The notes: generated by a model from the letters alone, not told the origin. 64,000 nt of DNA from Nocardioides gilvus (GCF_003194605.1 NZ_QHKY01000001.1:868001-932000); one strand, 5' to 3'. Counted from the stretch's first letter, positions 37,053 through 46,162 are shown. A program made the numbers and translations.

Positions 37053-40000
37053 ATGCAGCAGCGCCCCCCAGCACCCACAGGCACACCACCCACCGGCACA
37101 CCACTCGCACCCGCCCCCGCACCAGAACACGGCGTGCCACCGCTGCACGTGCCCCACCACCCGGTGCGCATCGTCACCGCCTCCAGCCTCTTCGACGGCC
37201 ACGACGCCTCGATCAACATCATGCGCCGAATCTTCCAGGCCCAGGGCTGTGAGGTGATCCACCTCGGTCACAACCGTTCGGTCGCCGAGGTCGTCGACGC
37301 TGCGCTCGAGGAGGACGCCCAGGGCGTCGCCGTCTCCTCCTACCAGGGTGGCCATGTCGAGTACTTCGAGTACCTCGTCGAGTCCCTGCGCGCCGCCGGC
37401 GCCGGCCACGTCAAGGTCGTCGGGGGTGGCGGCGGGGTCATCGTGCCCGCCGAGATCGAGCGGCTGCGACAGTCCGGCGTCACCATCTTCTCCCCCGCCG
37501 ACGGCCAACGCCTCGGCCTCGTCGGGATGGTCAACCAGGTCGTCGCCGACTGCGACTTTGATCCGTGGGAGATCCGGCAGGCCGACCTCGACGGCGTGCT
37601 CGCAGGCGTGCGTACGTCGGTGGCCCGGGCCCTGACCGGCGCCGAGACCGGGCAGCTCAGCGCGGAGATGCTGGCTGGCGTCCGCGCTGCAGCGAGCGCG
37701 AGTGGCGTCCCGGTGCTGGGCATCACCGGCACCGGCGGCTCCGGCAAGTCCAGCCTCACCGATGAACTCGTCCGCCGTTTCCGCGTCGACCAGGCCGACA
37801 AGTTGAGAATCGCCGTGATCGCCATCGACCCCACCCGACGCAAGGGCGGCGGTGCGCTGCTCGGCGACCGGATCCGCGCCAACGCGCTGGACCCGACGCA
37901 CACCTTCTTCCGTTCGCTGGCCACCCGCGGCGCCCACGAGGTCCCGGCCCACCTGGCCGAGGTGATCGACGTCGTCAAGGCGGCCGGGTTCGACCTGGTG
38001 ATCGTGGAGACCCCCGGCATCGGTCAGGGCGACGCCGCGATCGTGCCCTTCGTCGACACCTCGCTCTACGTGATGACGCCGGAGTTCGGCGCCGCCAGCC
38101 AGCTCGAGAAGATCGACATGCTCGACTTCGCCGAGACGGTCGCCATCAACAAGTTCGAGCGCCGCGGCGCCAAGGACGCGCTGCGCGACGTGGGGCGTCA
38201 GATGGTCCGCAACCGCGAGGCCTTCGGCCAGCGCCTCGAGGAGATGCCGGTCTTCGGCACCAGCGCCGCGACCTTCAACGACGACGGCGTCACCGCGCTC
38301 TACCAGCACCTGCGCGACACCTTGGCGACGATGGGGCTGCCGGTCTCCGAGGGTCAGCTGCCGCACGTCGACGTACGCCACTCGTCGACCATCCGCCAGG
38401 TCGTGCCGACCGAGCGGGTCCGCTACCTGGCCGAGATCACCGAGACCGTCCGCGGCTACCACGCGGCGACCCAGGCGTACGCGCAGGCAGCCAGCCGGGT
38501 GCAGCGCCTGGACCTCGTGGCCGGCGAACTCGTCGCGGCTGGTGAGAACGCCGCCAACGTCACCGCTCTCCTGGAGTCCGCCCGCCAGGAGGTCCCGCAC
38601 GAGGTCGCCGAGCAGATCGCCGGATGGCCGGCCGTCGTGGAGGCGTACGCCGGCGAGGAGCAGGTCACGAAGGTGCGCGACCGCGAGATCGTCACCCAGC
38701 TGAGGCGGGAGTCGCTCTCGGGCACCCTGATCCCGCGCGTCGCGCTGCCGAGGTACACCGACCACGGCGAGCTGGTGAAGTTCTGGCGCAACGAGAACCT
38801 GCCCGGCCACTTCCCCTACACCGCCGGCGTCTTCCCGTTCAAGCGCGCCGGTGAGGACCCGGCCCGGATGTTCGCCGGCGAGGGTGACCCCTTCCGTACG
38901 AACCGGCGCTTCAAGCTGCTGTCCGGCGACGGCGAGGCCACCCGGCTCTCCACCGCCTTCGACTCGGTGACCCTCTACGGCCGCGACCCCGACCCGCGCC
39001 CCGACGTCTACGGCAAGGTCGGCACCGCGGGTGTCTCGGTGGCGACGCTGGAGGACATGAAGGCGCTCTACGACGGGTTCGACCTCGTCGACCCGAAGAC
39101 CTCGGTCTCGATGACGATCAACGGCCCGGCGCCGACCGTGCTGGCCTTCTTCCTCAACACCGTCATCGACCAGCAGATCGAGAGGTTCCGCGAGCGCGAG
39201 GGGCGCGAGCCGTCCGCCGCCGAGCACGCCGAACTGCGGGCGTACGCGCTGGCGAACGTACGCGGCACCGTGCAGGCCGACATCCTCAAGGAGGACCAGG
39301 GCCAGAACACCTGCCTCTTCTCCACGGAGTTCAGCCTGCGGATGATGGCCGACATCCAGGAGTGGTTCATCTCGCGCGGCGTCCGCAACTTCTACTCCGT
39401 CTCGATCTCCGGCTACCACATCGCCGAGGCCGGGGCGAACCCCATCAGCCAGCTCGCGTTCACGCTGGCCAACGGCTTCACCTACGTCGAGGCCTACTTG
39501 GCTCGCGGCATGGACATCGACGACTTCGCGCCCAACCTCTCCTTCTTCTTCTCCAACGGCATGGACCCGGAGTACTCGGTGCTCGGCCGGGTCGCGCGCC
39601 GCATCTGGGCGGTGGCGATGAAGGAGAAGTACGGCGCAGGGGAGCGCTCGCAGAAGCTGAAGTACCACGTCCAGACGTCGGGCCGCTCCCTGCACGCCCA
39701 GGAGATGGACTTCAACGACATCCGGACCACGCTGCAGGCGCTCATCGCGATCAACGACAACGCCAACAGCCTGCACACCAATGCGTACGACGAAGCGGTC
39801 ACCACCCCGACCGAGGAGTCGGTGCGCCGCGCGGTGGCGATCCAGCTGATCATCAACAAGGAGTGGGGCATGGCGATGAACGAGAACCCGAACCAGGGCT
39901 CGTTCATCATCGACGAGCTCACCGACCTGGTGGAGGCGGCAGTGCTGGCCGAGTTCGACCGGATCAACGAACGCGGCGGCGTGCTGGGCGCGATGGAGAC

Positions 40001-40361
40001 CGGCTACCAGCGTGGCCGGATCCAGGACGAGTCGATGCGCTACGAGCACCGCAAGCACGACGGCTCGCTGCCGATCGTCGGCGTCAACACCTTCATCGAC
40101 CCGGGCGCCGGGCGCAACCAGGTGGAGATCGAGCTCGCCCGGGCCACCGAGGAGGAGAAGCAGTCGCAGCTCACTCGTGTCCGCGCCTTCCAGTCCGCCC
40201 ACCAAAGCGAGGCCCAAGAAGCGCTGACCCGGTTGAAGGAGGCTGCGGTCGCCGGCGAGAACGTCTTCGCGGTGCTGATGGAGGCGGCCCGGGTGTGCAC
40301 GTTGCAGCAGGTCACCGAGGCGTTCTTCGAGGTGGGTGGGCAGTACCGCAGGAACGTCTGA
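37053..40361 (+). CDS. icmF: Fused isobutyryl-CoA/methylmalonyl-CoA mutase IcmF
   Basis: 1102 residues. Adenosylcobalamin enzyme uniting three parts: N-terminal B12-binding domain (about 37-165; D48-G-H50-D-A-S, so Ser replaces the usual Gly of DxHxxG), a MeaB-like G-protein chaperone (about 215-450; P-loop GTGGSGKSS, ETPGIGQGD, NKFE) and a large mutase barrel (about 560-1090; NTCLFSTEFSLRMM, SGYHIAEAGANPISQLAFTLANGFTYVEAYLARGMDIDDF, HVQTSGRSLHAQEMDFND). IcmF interconverts isobutyryl- and butyryl-CoA and can act on pivalyl- or isovaleryl-CoA; substrate range is not certain. ATG 37053 was chosen because an upstream in-frame start lies within the operator-like repeats. A Pro-rich leader of 30 residues precedes the first domain. 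Confidence 0.93.
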   Translation: MQQRPPAPTGTPPTGTPLAPAPAPEHGVPPLHVPHHPVRIVTASSLFDGHDASINIMRRIFQAQGCEVIHLGHNRSVAEVVDAALEEDAQGVAVSSYQGGHVEYFEYLVESLRAAGAGHVKVVGGGGGVIVPAEIERLRQSGVTIFSPADGQRLGLVGMVNQVVADCDFDPWEIRQADLDGVLAGVRTSVARALTGAETGQLSAEMLAGVRAAASASGVPVLGITGTGGSGKSSLTDELVRRFRVDQADKLRIAVIAIDPTRRKGGGALLGDRIRANALDPTHTFFRSLATRGAHEVPAHLAEVIDVVKAAGFDLVIVETPGIGQGDAAIVPFVDTSLYVMTPEFGAASQLEKIDMLDFAETVAINKFERRGAKDALRDVGRQMVRNREAFGQRLEEMPVFGTSAATFNDDGVTALYQHLRDTLATMGLPVSEGQLPHVDVRHSSTIRQVVPTERVRYLAEITETVRGYHAATQAYAQAASRVQRLDLVAGELVAAGENAANVTALLESARQEVPHEVAEQIAGWPAVVEAYAGEEQVTKVRDREIVTQLRRESLSGTLIPRVALPRYTDHGELVKFWRNENLPGHFPYTAGVFPFKRAGEDPARMFAGEGDPFRTNRRFKLLSGDGEATRLSTAFDSVTLYGRDPDPRPDVYGKVGTAGVSVATLEDMKALYDGFDLVDPKTSVSMTINGPAPTVLAFFLNTVIDQQIERFREREGREPSAAEHAELRAYALANVRGTVQADILKEDQGQNTCLFSTEFSLRMMADIQEWFISRGVRNFYSVSISGYHIAEAGANPISQLAFTLANGFTYVEAYLARGMDIDDFAPNLSFFFSNGMDPEYSVLGRVARRIWAVAMKEKYGAGERSQKLKYHVQTSGRSLHAQEMDFNDIRTTLQALIAINDNANSLHTNAYDEAVTTPTEESVRRAVAIQLIINKEWGMAMNENPNQGSFIIDELTDLVEAAVLAEFDRINERGGVLGAMETGYQRGRIQDESMRYEHRKHDGSLPIVGVNTFIDPGAGRNQVEIELARATEEEKQSQLTRVRAFQSAHQSEAQEALTRLKEAAVAGENVFAVLMEAARVCTLQQVTEAFFEVGGQYRRNV

Positions 40362-40418
40362 GGCGTCGGCCGGGGTGAGGGGTCGGGTCCTGACATCACG
40401 ACGACTTAGCATGAGGTC

Positions 40419-40853
40419 ATGACGAAGAAAATTGTGGTCGGAGTCGACGGTAGCGAGACCGCGGAGGCGGCTGCGCTCAAGGCAGCAGCGCTCGCAGAGG
40501 CAATGGGCGCAGAGTTGGTCGTCGTCTCCGCCTACGCCAAGTTGGAGGTGGACACGGTCCGCTCGGGCAACGAGGAGTTCCGCTTCTCCACCGAGGAGGA
40601 GGCGTTGACGACCGCCACCCAGGGCGCCGCGATCGTGCGCGAGGAGTTCCCGGGAGTGACGAGCCGTGCCGAGTCCGTGCAGGGCAAGCCTGCCGCCGCG
40701 CTGGTCACCGCCGCCGAGGAGATCGGCGCCGACCTCATCGTGGTCGGCAACAAGCGGGTCCAGGGTCTGGGCCGGATGCTCGGCTCCATCGCGCGCGACG
40801 TCGCGGGGCACGCGCCGTGCGACGTGTACGTCGCCCACACCCACGAACGCTGA
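40419..40853 (+). CDS. Universal stress protein (UspA family)
   Basis: 144 residues, single Usp domain. KIVVGVDGSETAEAAALKAAALAEAMGAELVVVSAY at the start and the ATP-binding signature VVGNKRVQGLGRMLGSIARDVAGHAPCDVYVAHT (G-2x-G-9x-G-S/A type) near the end. Cytosolic nucleotide-binding stress protein. TAGCAT ends 6 nt before the ATG and GAGGTC lies between, so it may be leaderless. Followed by the DUF202 pair after 61 bp containing a half copy of the palindromic repeat. Confidence 0.92.
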   Translation: MTKKIVVGVDGSETAEAAALKAAALAEAMGAELVVVSAYAKLEVDTVRSGNEEFRFSTEEEALTTATQGAAIVREEFPGVTSRAESVQGKPAAALVTAAEEIGADLIVVGNKRVQGLGRMLGSIARDVAGHAPCDVYVAHTHER

Positions 40854-40870
40854 GTCGCGTCGTCGAGCGG

Positions 40871-40885
40871 TGTGACGTCCGGCGG
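40871..40885 (+). repeat. Half copy of the palindromic repeat
   Basis: TGTGACGTCCGGCGG matches the right-hand end (TGATGACGTCCGGCGG) of the copy at 59611 with one or two changes; the left arm is missing or decayed. Confidence 0.4.
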
Positions 40886-40914
40886 CCCCCGAGCTGTTGA
40901 TCGTGGAAGGAAGC

Positions 40915-41295
40915 ATGCCCGTGCCGACTGAGCCCGACCCGCAGCCGTCCCGATGGCCCCGGTGGGTCTACGACCGGGGCTCGGAGCCTGACTACCGCTT
41001 CAGCTTCGCCAACGAACGTACGTTCCTGGCCTGGATCCGTACGTCGTTGGCCCTGCTCGCTGCCGGCGTGGCGGTCGACGTCGTCGACCTCTCGATCGGC
41101 GACCGGTTGCAGTACGGCCTGGCGATCACCCTGATCGGACTGGGTCTGGTCAGCGCCGTCGCGGCGTGGATCCGGTGGGCGCTGGCCGAACGCGCCATGC
41201 GCAGCAACGCCCCCCTGCCGTCGTTCGGGTTCGGCGCGGTCTTCGCCCTGGTCGTGGTCGTCTCCGCGCTGGTGCTGATCGCCCTGGGCCTGTGA
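40915..41295 (+). CDS. DUF202 (YidH-type) membrane protein
   Basis: 126 residues. DUF202 family with the diagnostic FANERTFLAWIRTSLALLAAGVAV and two more helices (LQYGLAITLIGLGLVSAVAAWIRW, FGFGAVFALVVVVSALVLIAL). Inner-membrane protein of unknown function; in other organisms DUF202 proteins adjoin or fuse to phosphate-polymer (VTC) or stress genes. ATG 40915 follows GGAAGG. Forms a pair with the next gene, 1 bp downstream. Confidence 0.85.
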   Translation: MPVPTEPDPQPSRWPRWVYDRGSEPDYRFSFANERTFLAWIRTSLALLAAGVAVDVVDLSIGDRLQYGLAITLIGLGLVSAVAAWIRWALAERAMRSNAPLPSFGFGAVFALVVVVSALVLIALGL

Positions 41296-41296
41296 G

Positions 41297-41626
41297 ATGG
41301 CCGAGGCATCGCGGGGTGCCGAGCCGGCCGACGTCGGCCTCGCCAACGAACGTACGGCGCTGGCATGGCAACGCACCGCCCTCTCGCTGGTCGGTGGCTC
41401 GGCGATCGTGGCTCGCCTGAGCTGGTCCGAGCTGGGGCTCGTCGCGCTGGTCCCAGTCTTCGTCACCGTGGTGCTCGCGCTCTGGGTCTTCCTGGAGAGC
41501 AACTTCCGGTACGCGCACGACGCCGGGACCCGCTCGCGGGGCCGCTCACGCGGTGGGCGCGCTCCGCTGTTCCTCACCCTGTGCGTGGTGGCGTTGGCGG
41601 GAACCGAGTTACTGGCTCTGAGCTGA
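41297..41626 (+). CDS. DUF202 membrane protein, second copy
   Basis: 109 residues; the ATG follows the previous stop by one base. LANERTALAWQRTALSLVGGSAIVARLSW carries the family signature, followed by GLVALVPVFVTVVLALWVFLESNFRYAH and PLFLTLCVVALAGTELLAL. The two adjacent DUF202 genes are diverged paralogues and probably form a hetero-complex. Overlaps the convergent MFS gene by 18 bp. Confidence 0.85.
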   Translation: MAEASRGAEPADVGLANERTALAWQRTALSLVGGSAIVARLSWSELGLVALVPVFVTVVLALWVFLESNFRYAHDAGTRSRGRSRGGRAPLFLTLCVVALAGTELLALS

Positions 41627-42961
41627 CGGTTCGGCAGCGCTCCTCGCGGCGCGCTCGCGCCGCACCTCCGGGCCCATCACGACGATCCCGAGCAGCGGCA
41701 GCAACGCCAGCACGACCATGCTCTGCGGGATCCCGATGACCTCCCCCAGCCCCGCCACCACGGCGGAGCCGACGCTGCCGCCGACGAGGAAGACCAGGGT
41801 GGCGACCCCGAGTGCCGCGCCGCGGACGTCGGCGTGGACGGCATCCCCGACGCTGGCGATCATGGCGGGCTGGCCCAGACCGAAGGCAAACGTCAGCAGG
41901 ACCACCGCGATGCCGACGACGACCGGCCAGGCCAGGGCGGTCGCCAACGCGGCGGCCAGCATCGACCCGGCAGCCACGAGGGCCGCGAGCACCAAGGTCC
42001 CGGGGCCTCCGCGACGCTCCAGCAACCAGGCGGTGGCCCTCGGCATGAGCAGGGCCACGACGGCGCTCGGCACCATCAGCAGACCGACCTCCCAGGCCGC
42101 CCACCCTTCGGCGACGAGGGCGGCCGGCACCCCGATCAGCAGGGCGAACCAGGCGGCGGGGATCGAGGCCCCGGCCACCGCGGAGCGCACCACGGTGCCG
42201 TTGCGGACCACCGATGCCGGGAGGAACCCGTGGGGGTGGCGTTGCACCCGGCGAGCAACCAGCGGGGTGCCGAGCAGCAGGAGCACCGCGCCCACCACGG
42301 CGACGGCCAGGCCGGTGGAGGGTGACTGCACCAGCATGATCAGTCCGGCAGAGGTGAGGGCGACCAGGACCGCGCCGATGACGTCGAGCCGGGCGCCGGA
42401 GCCGCCGCCGGCGATGGCCTTCCAGATCAGCGGAAGCACCACCACTCCCAGGATCGGCAGCGCCATCACGGCCCGCCATCCGAAGGCGTGCTCGACCACT
42501 CCGCCGACCAGGGGCCCGATGCAGCTGATCGCTGCGGCGATGGCAGCGAGTCTGCCCAGGGCCAAGCCGCGGACCTCGCCGTCGTAGCGGGCACTGAGCA
42601 GCGCGACCCCCAGCGTCGGCACGGCAGCCGCTCCGGCCCCCTGGAGCAACCGGGCGACGAGCAGGAGCTCGAACGAGGTCGCGACGGCGGCGCCCAGGGC
42701 ACCGAGCGTCATCAGTCCGACGCCGAAGAGCAGCGGGATCCGGACGCCGACGAGGTCGGAGACGCGGCCGTACACGGGGGTCGCCACGGCCAGCAGCAGC
42801 ACGTACCCGCTGATCGTCCAGGCGGCGAAGCCGACGGAGATGTCGAACTCGTCCGCCACCATCGGCAACGCGATCGCCGCGGAGGAGGACCCCATCCCGG
42901 CGAGACCGAAGAGGAGCCCGAGCAGCAGGGAGACGCGTCGGGCGTCCTTGGCGGTGGTCAC
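41609..42961 (-). CDS. MFS transporter (DHA2-like exporter)
   Basis: 450 residues, GTG start. Major facilitator with about 14 hydrophobic segments; LLFGLAGMGSSSAAIALPMVADEFDISVGFAAWTISGYVLLLAVATPVYGRVSDLVGVRIPLLFGVGLMTLGALGAAVATSFELLLVARLLQGAGAAAVPTLGVAL contains motif A (GRVSDLVGVR) and motif C-like glycines of drug:H+ antiporters. Probably an exporter; substrate unknown. It precedes the F420-type oxidoreductase divergently arranged tail to head by 104 bp with a decayed palindromic repeat between. Confidence 0.85.
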   Translation of the reverse strand: MTTAKDARRVSLLLGLLFGLAGMGSSSAAIALPMVADEFDISVGFAAWTISGYVLLLAVATPVYGRVSDLVGVRIPLLFGVGLMTLGALGAAVATSFELLLVARLLQGAGAAAVPTLGVALLSARYDGEVRGLALGRLAAIAAAISCIGPLVGGVVEHAFGWRAVMALPILGVVVLPLIWKAIAGGGSGARLDVIGAVLVALTSAGLIMLVQSPSTGLAVAVVGAVLLLLGTPLVARRVQRHPHGFLPASVVRNGTVVRSAVAGASIPAAWFALLIGVPAALVAEGWAAWEVGLLMVPSAVVALLMPRATAWLLERRGGPGTLVLAALVAAGSMLAAALATALAWPVVVGIAVVLLTFAFGLGQPAMIASVGDAVHADVRGAALGVATLVFLVGGSVGSAVVAGLGEVIGIPQSMVVLALLPLLGIVVMGPEVRRERAARSAAEPSAQSQ

Positions 42962-43010
42962 GACCTACCGCAACCGTCGACGGGGTGGGTTCATTCCAGC
43001 CACCGATCGC

Positions 43011-43055
43011 GGGACGTCATCGCAGCCCGTCGCCGGGGCGAGCATCCACCATGAC
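43011..43055. repeat. Degenerate palindromic repeat copy
   Basis: Begins GGGACGTCATCGC, like the left end of the copies at 44151/44214, and ends ACCATGACATTGC, a worn form of the right end. The middle part is GC-rich but not symmetrical. Confidence 0.4.
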
Positions 43056-43065
43056 ATTGCGCGCC

Positions 43066-44073
43066 TCATCCCAGGTGCGGCAGGACGTCACGCCCGAAGG
43101 CCGCCAGGAAGGCGACCTGGTTGATCCCGACGTTGTGCAGGAAGACCCGGTCGTACCCGAGCTCGAGGTACCCCTTGATCTCGGCCACGTGGACGGCCGG
43201 ATCGGCGCTCACCGGCAGCCGACCGGGGAAGTCCTCGGGCCGTACGAGCCGGGCGATCTGCTCGACCACGTGCGGCGAGCGCAGGTCACCGCGGGCGAAG
43301 CGCATCGCCGCCATCGGGTAGCGCTCGACGACGGCGCGCGCCGCCTCCTCGTCGGTGTCGGCCCAACTGATGTTGAGGTGCAACCAGGTGGGCATGGTGG
43401 CGGGGTCCTTGCCCGCCTCCCGGGCGCCCTCGCGGAAACGGTCGAGCAGTTGCTCGGCCTGGGCCGGCTGGACCGCCACCGCGAGCAGTCCGTCGGCCTG
43501 ACGCCCGGCCCGACGCGCGGTCATCGGACCGGAGGTCGCCACCAGCACCGATGGCGCCTGCTCGGGCATCGTCCAGAGTCGGGCACTCTCCATCTGGAAA
43601 CGCTCGCCGTCGTAGCGGACGTCGCGCTCGGCCAGTGACCCCGAGTAGAGGCGCTTGATCAGATCGACGGCTTCGAAGAGCCGGGCGATCCGCTCGGGGG
43701 CCTCGGGCCAGTAGCCGCCCGTGACGTGCTCGTGCAGCGCTTCGCCGCCGCCCAAGGAGAGCCAGTGCCGGCCCGGGTGCAGCGACGCCAAGGTGGCGGC
43801 CGCCTGCGCGATCGCCGCCGGGTGCTGGCGTCCGCCGGCCGCGACCATGCCGGCGCCGAAGTCGCCGGTGGTGTGTTCGGCGAGTGCGCCGAGGAGCGGC
43901 CACACGTTGGGGGCCTGTCCCAGGCTGGGGAGCCAGGGCTGGAAGAGGTCGGCGGCCATGGTCCCGCCGAAACCCGCCTGCTCGGCCATCACCGCCAGGT
44001 CGACGGCTTCGCGGGGGGTGACGGCGTCGACCGGGACGACGTAGCCGACGGGACTGCGCACCTGCTCACCCAC
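43066..44073 (-). CDS. LLM-class F420-dependent oxidoreductase
   Basis: 335 residues, GTG start. Luciferase-like TIM-barrel with F420-family segments: VDLAVMAEQAGFGGTMAADLFQPWLP, NVWPLLGALAEHTTGDFGAGMVAAGGRQHPAAIAQAAATLASLHPGRHWLSLGGGEALHEHVTGGYWP, ERIARLFEAVDLIKRLYSG and PSVLVATSGPMTARRAGRQADGLLAV. The RQHPAxxAQAxATLAxLxPGRxxLxLGxGEALNEH-type pattern is typical of F420-dependent glucose-6-phosphate dehydrogenase relatives. Substrate unknown. Lies upstream of the FecCD-type transporter operon on the same strand. Confidence 0.88.
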   Translation of the reverse strand: MGEQVRSPVGYVVPVDAVTPREAVDLAVMAEQAGFGGTMAADLFQPWLPSLGQAPNVWPLLGALAEHTTGDFGAGMVAAGGRQHPAAIAQAAATLASLHPGRHWLSLGGGEALHEHVTGGYWPEAPERIARLFEAVDLIKRLYSGSLAERDVRYDGERFQMESARLWTMPEQAPSVLVATSGPMTARRAGRQADGLLAVAVQPAQAEQLLDRFREGAREAGKDPATMPTWLHLNISWADTDEEAARAVVERYPMAAMRFARGDLRSPHVVEQIARLVRPEDFPGRLPVSADPAVHVAEIKGYLELGYDRVFLHNVGINQVAFLAAFGRDVLPHLG

Positions 44074-44150
44074 GTCTGCTCCTCACGCCGTCCGCAACTG
44101 GCCACGCGCTGACCATCTGCTGCCTGAGCGGCGAGTCTAAGCGCGTCCCC

Positions 44151-44200
44151 GGGACGTCATCACCCGCGTACGCCCCCACGACCGCTCACGATGACGTCCG
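44151..44200. repeat. Palindromic intergenic repeat, copy 2a
   Basis: 50-bp unit starting GGGACGTCATCACCCGCG and ending CGATGACGTCCG. Outer arms GGACGTCATC / GATGACGTCC are a perfect 10-bp inverted repeat. Identical to the copy 63 bp downstream (44214). Confidence 0.85.
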
Positions 44201-44213
44201 CAAGGGGCCTCGC

Positions 44214-44263
44214 GGGACGTCATCACCCGCGTACGCCCCCACGACCGCTCACGATGACGTCCG
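44214..44263. repeat. Palindromic intergenic repeat, copy 2b (runs into the ATPase gene)
   Basis: Exact 50-bp copy of 44151-44200. From 44223 it is also coding: it contributes the last residues (LPDVIVSGRGGVRG) and stop codon of the ABC ATPase. Confidence 0.85.
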
Positions 44264-45077
44264 GGAGGGTGGCGGCGGAGGCGGGCGCAGGCAACGCCGG
44301 CGAGAACGCAATCAACGGTCGCCCCGTGCGCGGGTGGGTGAGCACGTCGGCGCTGACTCCGTACGTCTCCTCGATCATCTCCGGCGTCAACGTCTCGCGC
44401 ACCCCACCGACGCTGCGCACCCGTCCCCGGTCGAGCACGACGACGTGGTCGCAGTAGGCAGCCGCCAGGTTGAGGTCGTGCAACGCAGCCACCACGGTGA
44501 CCCCGTCGGCGGCGATCTCGCGGAGCAACCCGAGGGTGTCCATCTGGGCACGTACGTCGAGGTGGTTGGTCGGTTCGTCGAGCAGGAGCAGGCGCGGGTC
44601 CTGGGCCAGCGCCCGCGCGAGCTGCACCCGCTGCTGTTCCCCGCCCGAGAGCGTCGACAGCAGCCGGTCGCTCTGGTGCAGCACCCCGGCGCGGCGCATC
44701 GCCACGTCCACCGATCCGTCGTCGGCCCCGGCCACAGCCCATCCGGACTCGTGCGGGATCCGGCCCAGCGCCACGACCTGGCGCACGGTCAGGCTGAACT
44801 CGGCCCGCAACTCCTGCTCGACGAGCGCCAGCTGCCGCGCCCGCTCGCGCCGCTTCAGCGACAACAGGTCGACGCCGTCCAGCACCACGCGCCCTGCAGT
44901 CGCACCCTTCGGACCAGCCATCGTGCCGCTCATCAGCCGCAGCAGGCTCGACTTCCCGGCCCCGTTGGGCCCGACCAGCGCAATCACCCCACCCAGGGGT
45001 GCCGTGAAACCGGCGTCGGCGAGCAGGACCTTCTCACCGACCCGGCGGGTCAGGTGGGCCACTTCGAGCATGCTCAT
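44223..45077 (-). CDS. ABC transporter ATP-binding protein, FecE/BtuD type
   Basis: 284 residues. Complete nucleotide-binding domain: Walker A LVGPNGAGKSS, signature LSGGEQQRVQLARALAQDPRLLLLDEPTNHLD (signature and Walker B together), H-loop ALHDLNLAAAYCDH. Subfamily energising B12, haem and siderophore importers; profiles of this branch are often named F420-0 transporter ATPase. ATG 45077 overlaps the permease stop by 4 bp. The last 14 residues come from an invading palindromic repeat and are not conserved family sequence. Confidence 0.9.
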   Translation of the reverse strand: MSMLEVAHLTRRVGEKVLLADAGFTAPLGGVIALVGPNGAGKSSLLRLMSGTMAGPKGATAGRVVLDGVDLLSLKRRERARQLALVEQELRAEFSLTVRQVVALGRIPHESGWAVAGADDGSVDVAMRRAGVLHQSDRLLSTLSGGEQQRVQLARALAQDPRLLLLDEPTNHLDVRAQMDTLGLLREIAADGVTVVAALHDLNLAAAYCDHVVVLDRGRVRSVGGVRETLTPEMIEETYGVSADVLTHPRTGRPLIAFSPALPAPASAATLPDVIVSGRGGVRG

Positions 45078-46162
45078 GCGCGCTCCTTGTTGCGGATCAG
45101 GACGAGGACGAAGACCGGCGCGCCGACCAGCACGGTGATGATGCCGACCGGGATCTCGCGGGGGTCGAAGGCGGTCCGGGCCAAGGTGTCGACCCAGACC
45201 ATGAAGATCGCGCCGGCCAGCACGCTGAGCGGCAGCAGGCGCCGGTGCTGGAAGCCGACGACGAGGCGTACGGCGTTGGGCAGCACCAACCCGACGAATC
45301 CGATCGCGCCACTGACCGAGACCATCGCGCCAGTGAGCAGGGCGGTGCCGACGAGCAGCAGCCACCGCGTACGCCCCACGTCGATCCCGAGTGCGGCTGC
45401 GGCGGTGTCACCGAAGGCGAAGGCGTCCAACGTGCGTCCGCGCAGCGCCAGCGGAATCCCGACGAGGAGCAGCGCGCCCCAGGTGATCGCGACCGCGTCC
45501 CAGTCTGCGCCGGCCAGCGAGCCGAGGATCCAGTTGAGCACCTGACGGAAGGCATCGCCGCGGGCGTTCCAGAAGATCAGCAGGGAGGTGATCGCGCCGG
45601 CGAAGGACGAGACCGCCAGACCGGCCAGCACGGTCCGGGTCGGGGTGATCTCACCGAGACTGCGCGCCAGGAGCAGGGTCAGGACGAGCGCGGCCAGTGC
45701 CCCGGCGAAGGCGGCCAGCGGGAGCACCGCGGAGACCCCCACCAGCAGCACGAGCACGGCGCCGGTGGAGGCGCCCGACGAGAGCCCGAGGAGGTACGGG
45801 TCGGCCAACGGGTTGCGGGTCAGCGCCTGCATCACCGCTCCCGAGAGCGCGAGACCGGCGCCGACGGCGGCAGCGGTCAGCACCCGCGGCAGCCGCAACT
45901 CCCAGACGATCCCCGCCCGGATCGGGCTCAGCGATGACTCGACCAGGCCGAGCTTCGCACCGATGACCTGCCAGACCTCGCGCACCGACAGGTCCGCAGG
46001 CCCGACGGTGACGGCCCATCCGACCGACGCCACGAGGGCCAGCGTCAGCACCGGCAGCCACCACACCCAGGCTCCCGGACGTACGCGGCCCGGACGGCTC
46101 GGCTGACGCGGCGTGGTCGGCTGACGCTCGACGGCTGCCTCGGCCACCTCGACGGGGCTCAC
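45074..46162 (-). CDS. ABC transporter permease, FecCD/BtuC type
   Basis: 362 residues from a GTG that overlaps the binding-protein stop (GTGA). About ten helices; family elements WVWWLPVLTLALVASVGWAVTVGPADLSVREVW, WELRLPRVLTAAAVGAGLALSGAVMQALTRNPLADPYLLGLSSGASTGAVLVLL, FWNARGDAFRQVLNWILGSLAGADWDAV, GAIGFVGLVLPNAVRLVVGFQHRRLLPLSVLAGAIFMVWVDTLARTAFDPREIPVGIITVLVGAPVFVLVLIR. Longer upstream frame lies inside the binding-protein gene and is rejected. Imports a metal-chelate or cofactor-type substrate (B12, siderophore or the proposed F420-0). Confidence 0.9.
   Translation of the reverse strand: MSPVEVAEAAVERQPTTPRQPSRPGRVRPGAWVWWLPVLTLALVASVGWAVTVGPADLSVREVWQVIGAKLGLVESSLSPIRAGIVWELRLPRVLTAAAVGAGLALSGAVMQALTRNPLADPYLLGLSSGASTGAVLVLLVGVSAVLPLAAFAGALAALVLTLLLARSLGEITPTRTVLAGLAVSSFAGAITSLLIFWNARGDAFRQVLNWILGSLAGADWDAVAITWGALLLVGIPLALRGRTLDAFAFGDTAAAALGIDVGRTRWLLLVGTALLTGAMVSVSGAIGFVGLVLPNAVRLVVGFQHRRLLPLSVLAGAIFMVWVDTLARTAFDPREIPVGIITVLVGAPVFVLVLIRNKERA

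Noticed and set aside
37008..40916. Long open frame of 1302 codons on the minus strand antisense to icmF
   Set aside because: It mirrors the codon-position GC bias of icmF, has no domain or membrane signal, and the plus-strand gene matches a known enzyme from end to end.
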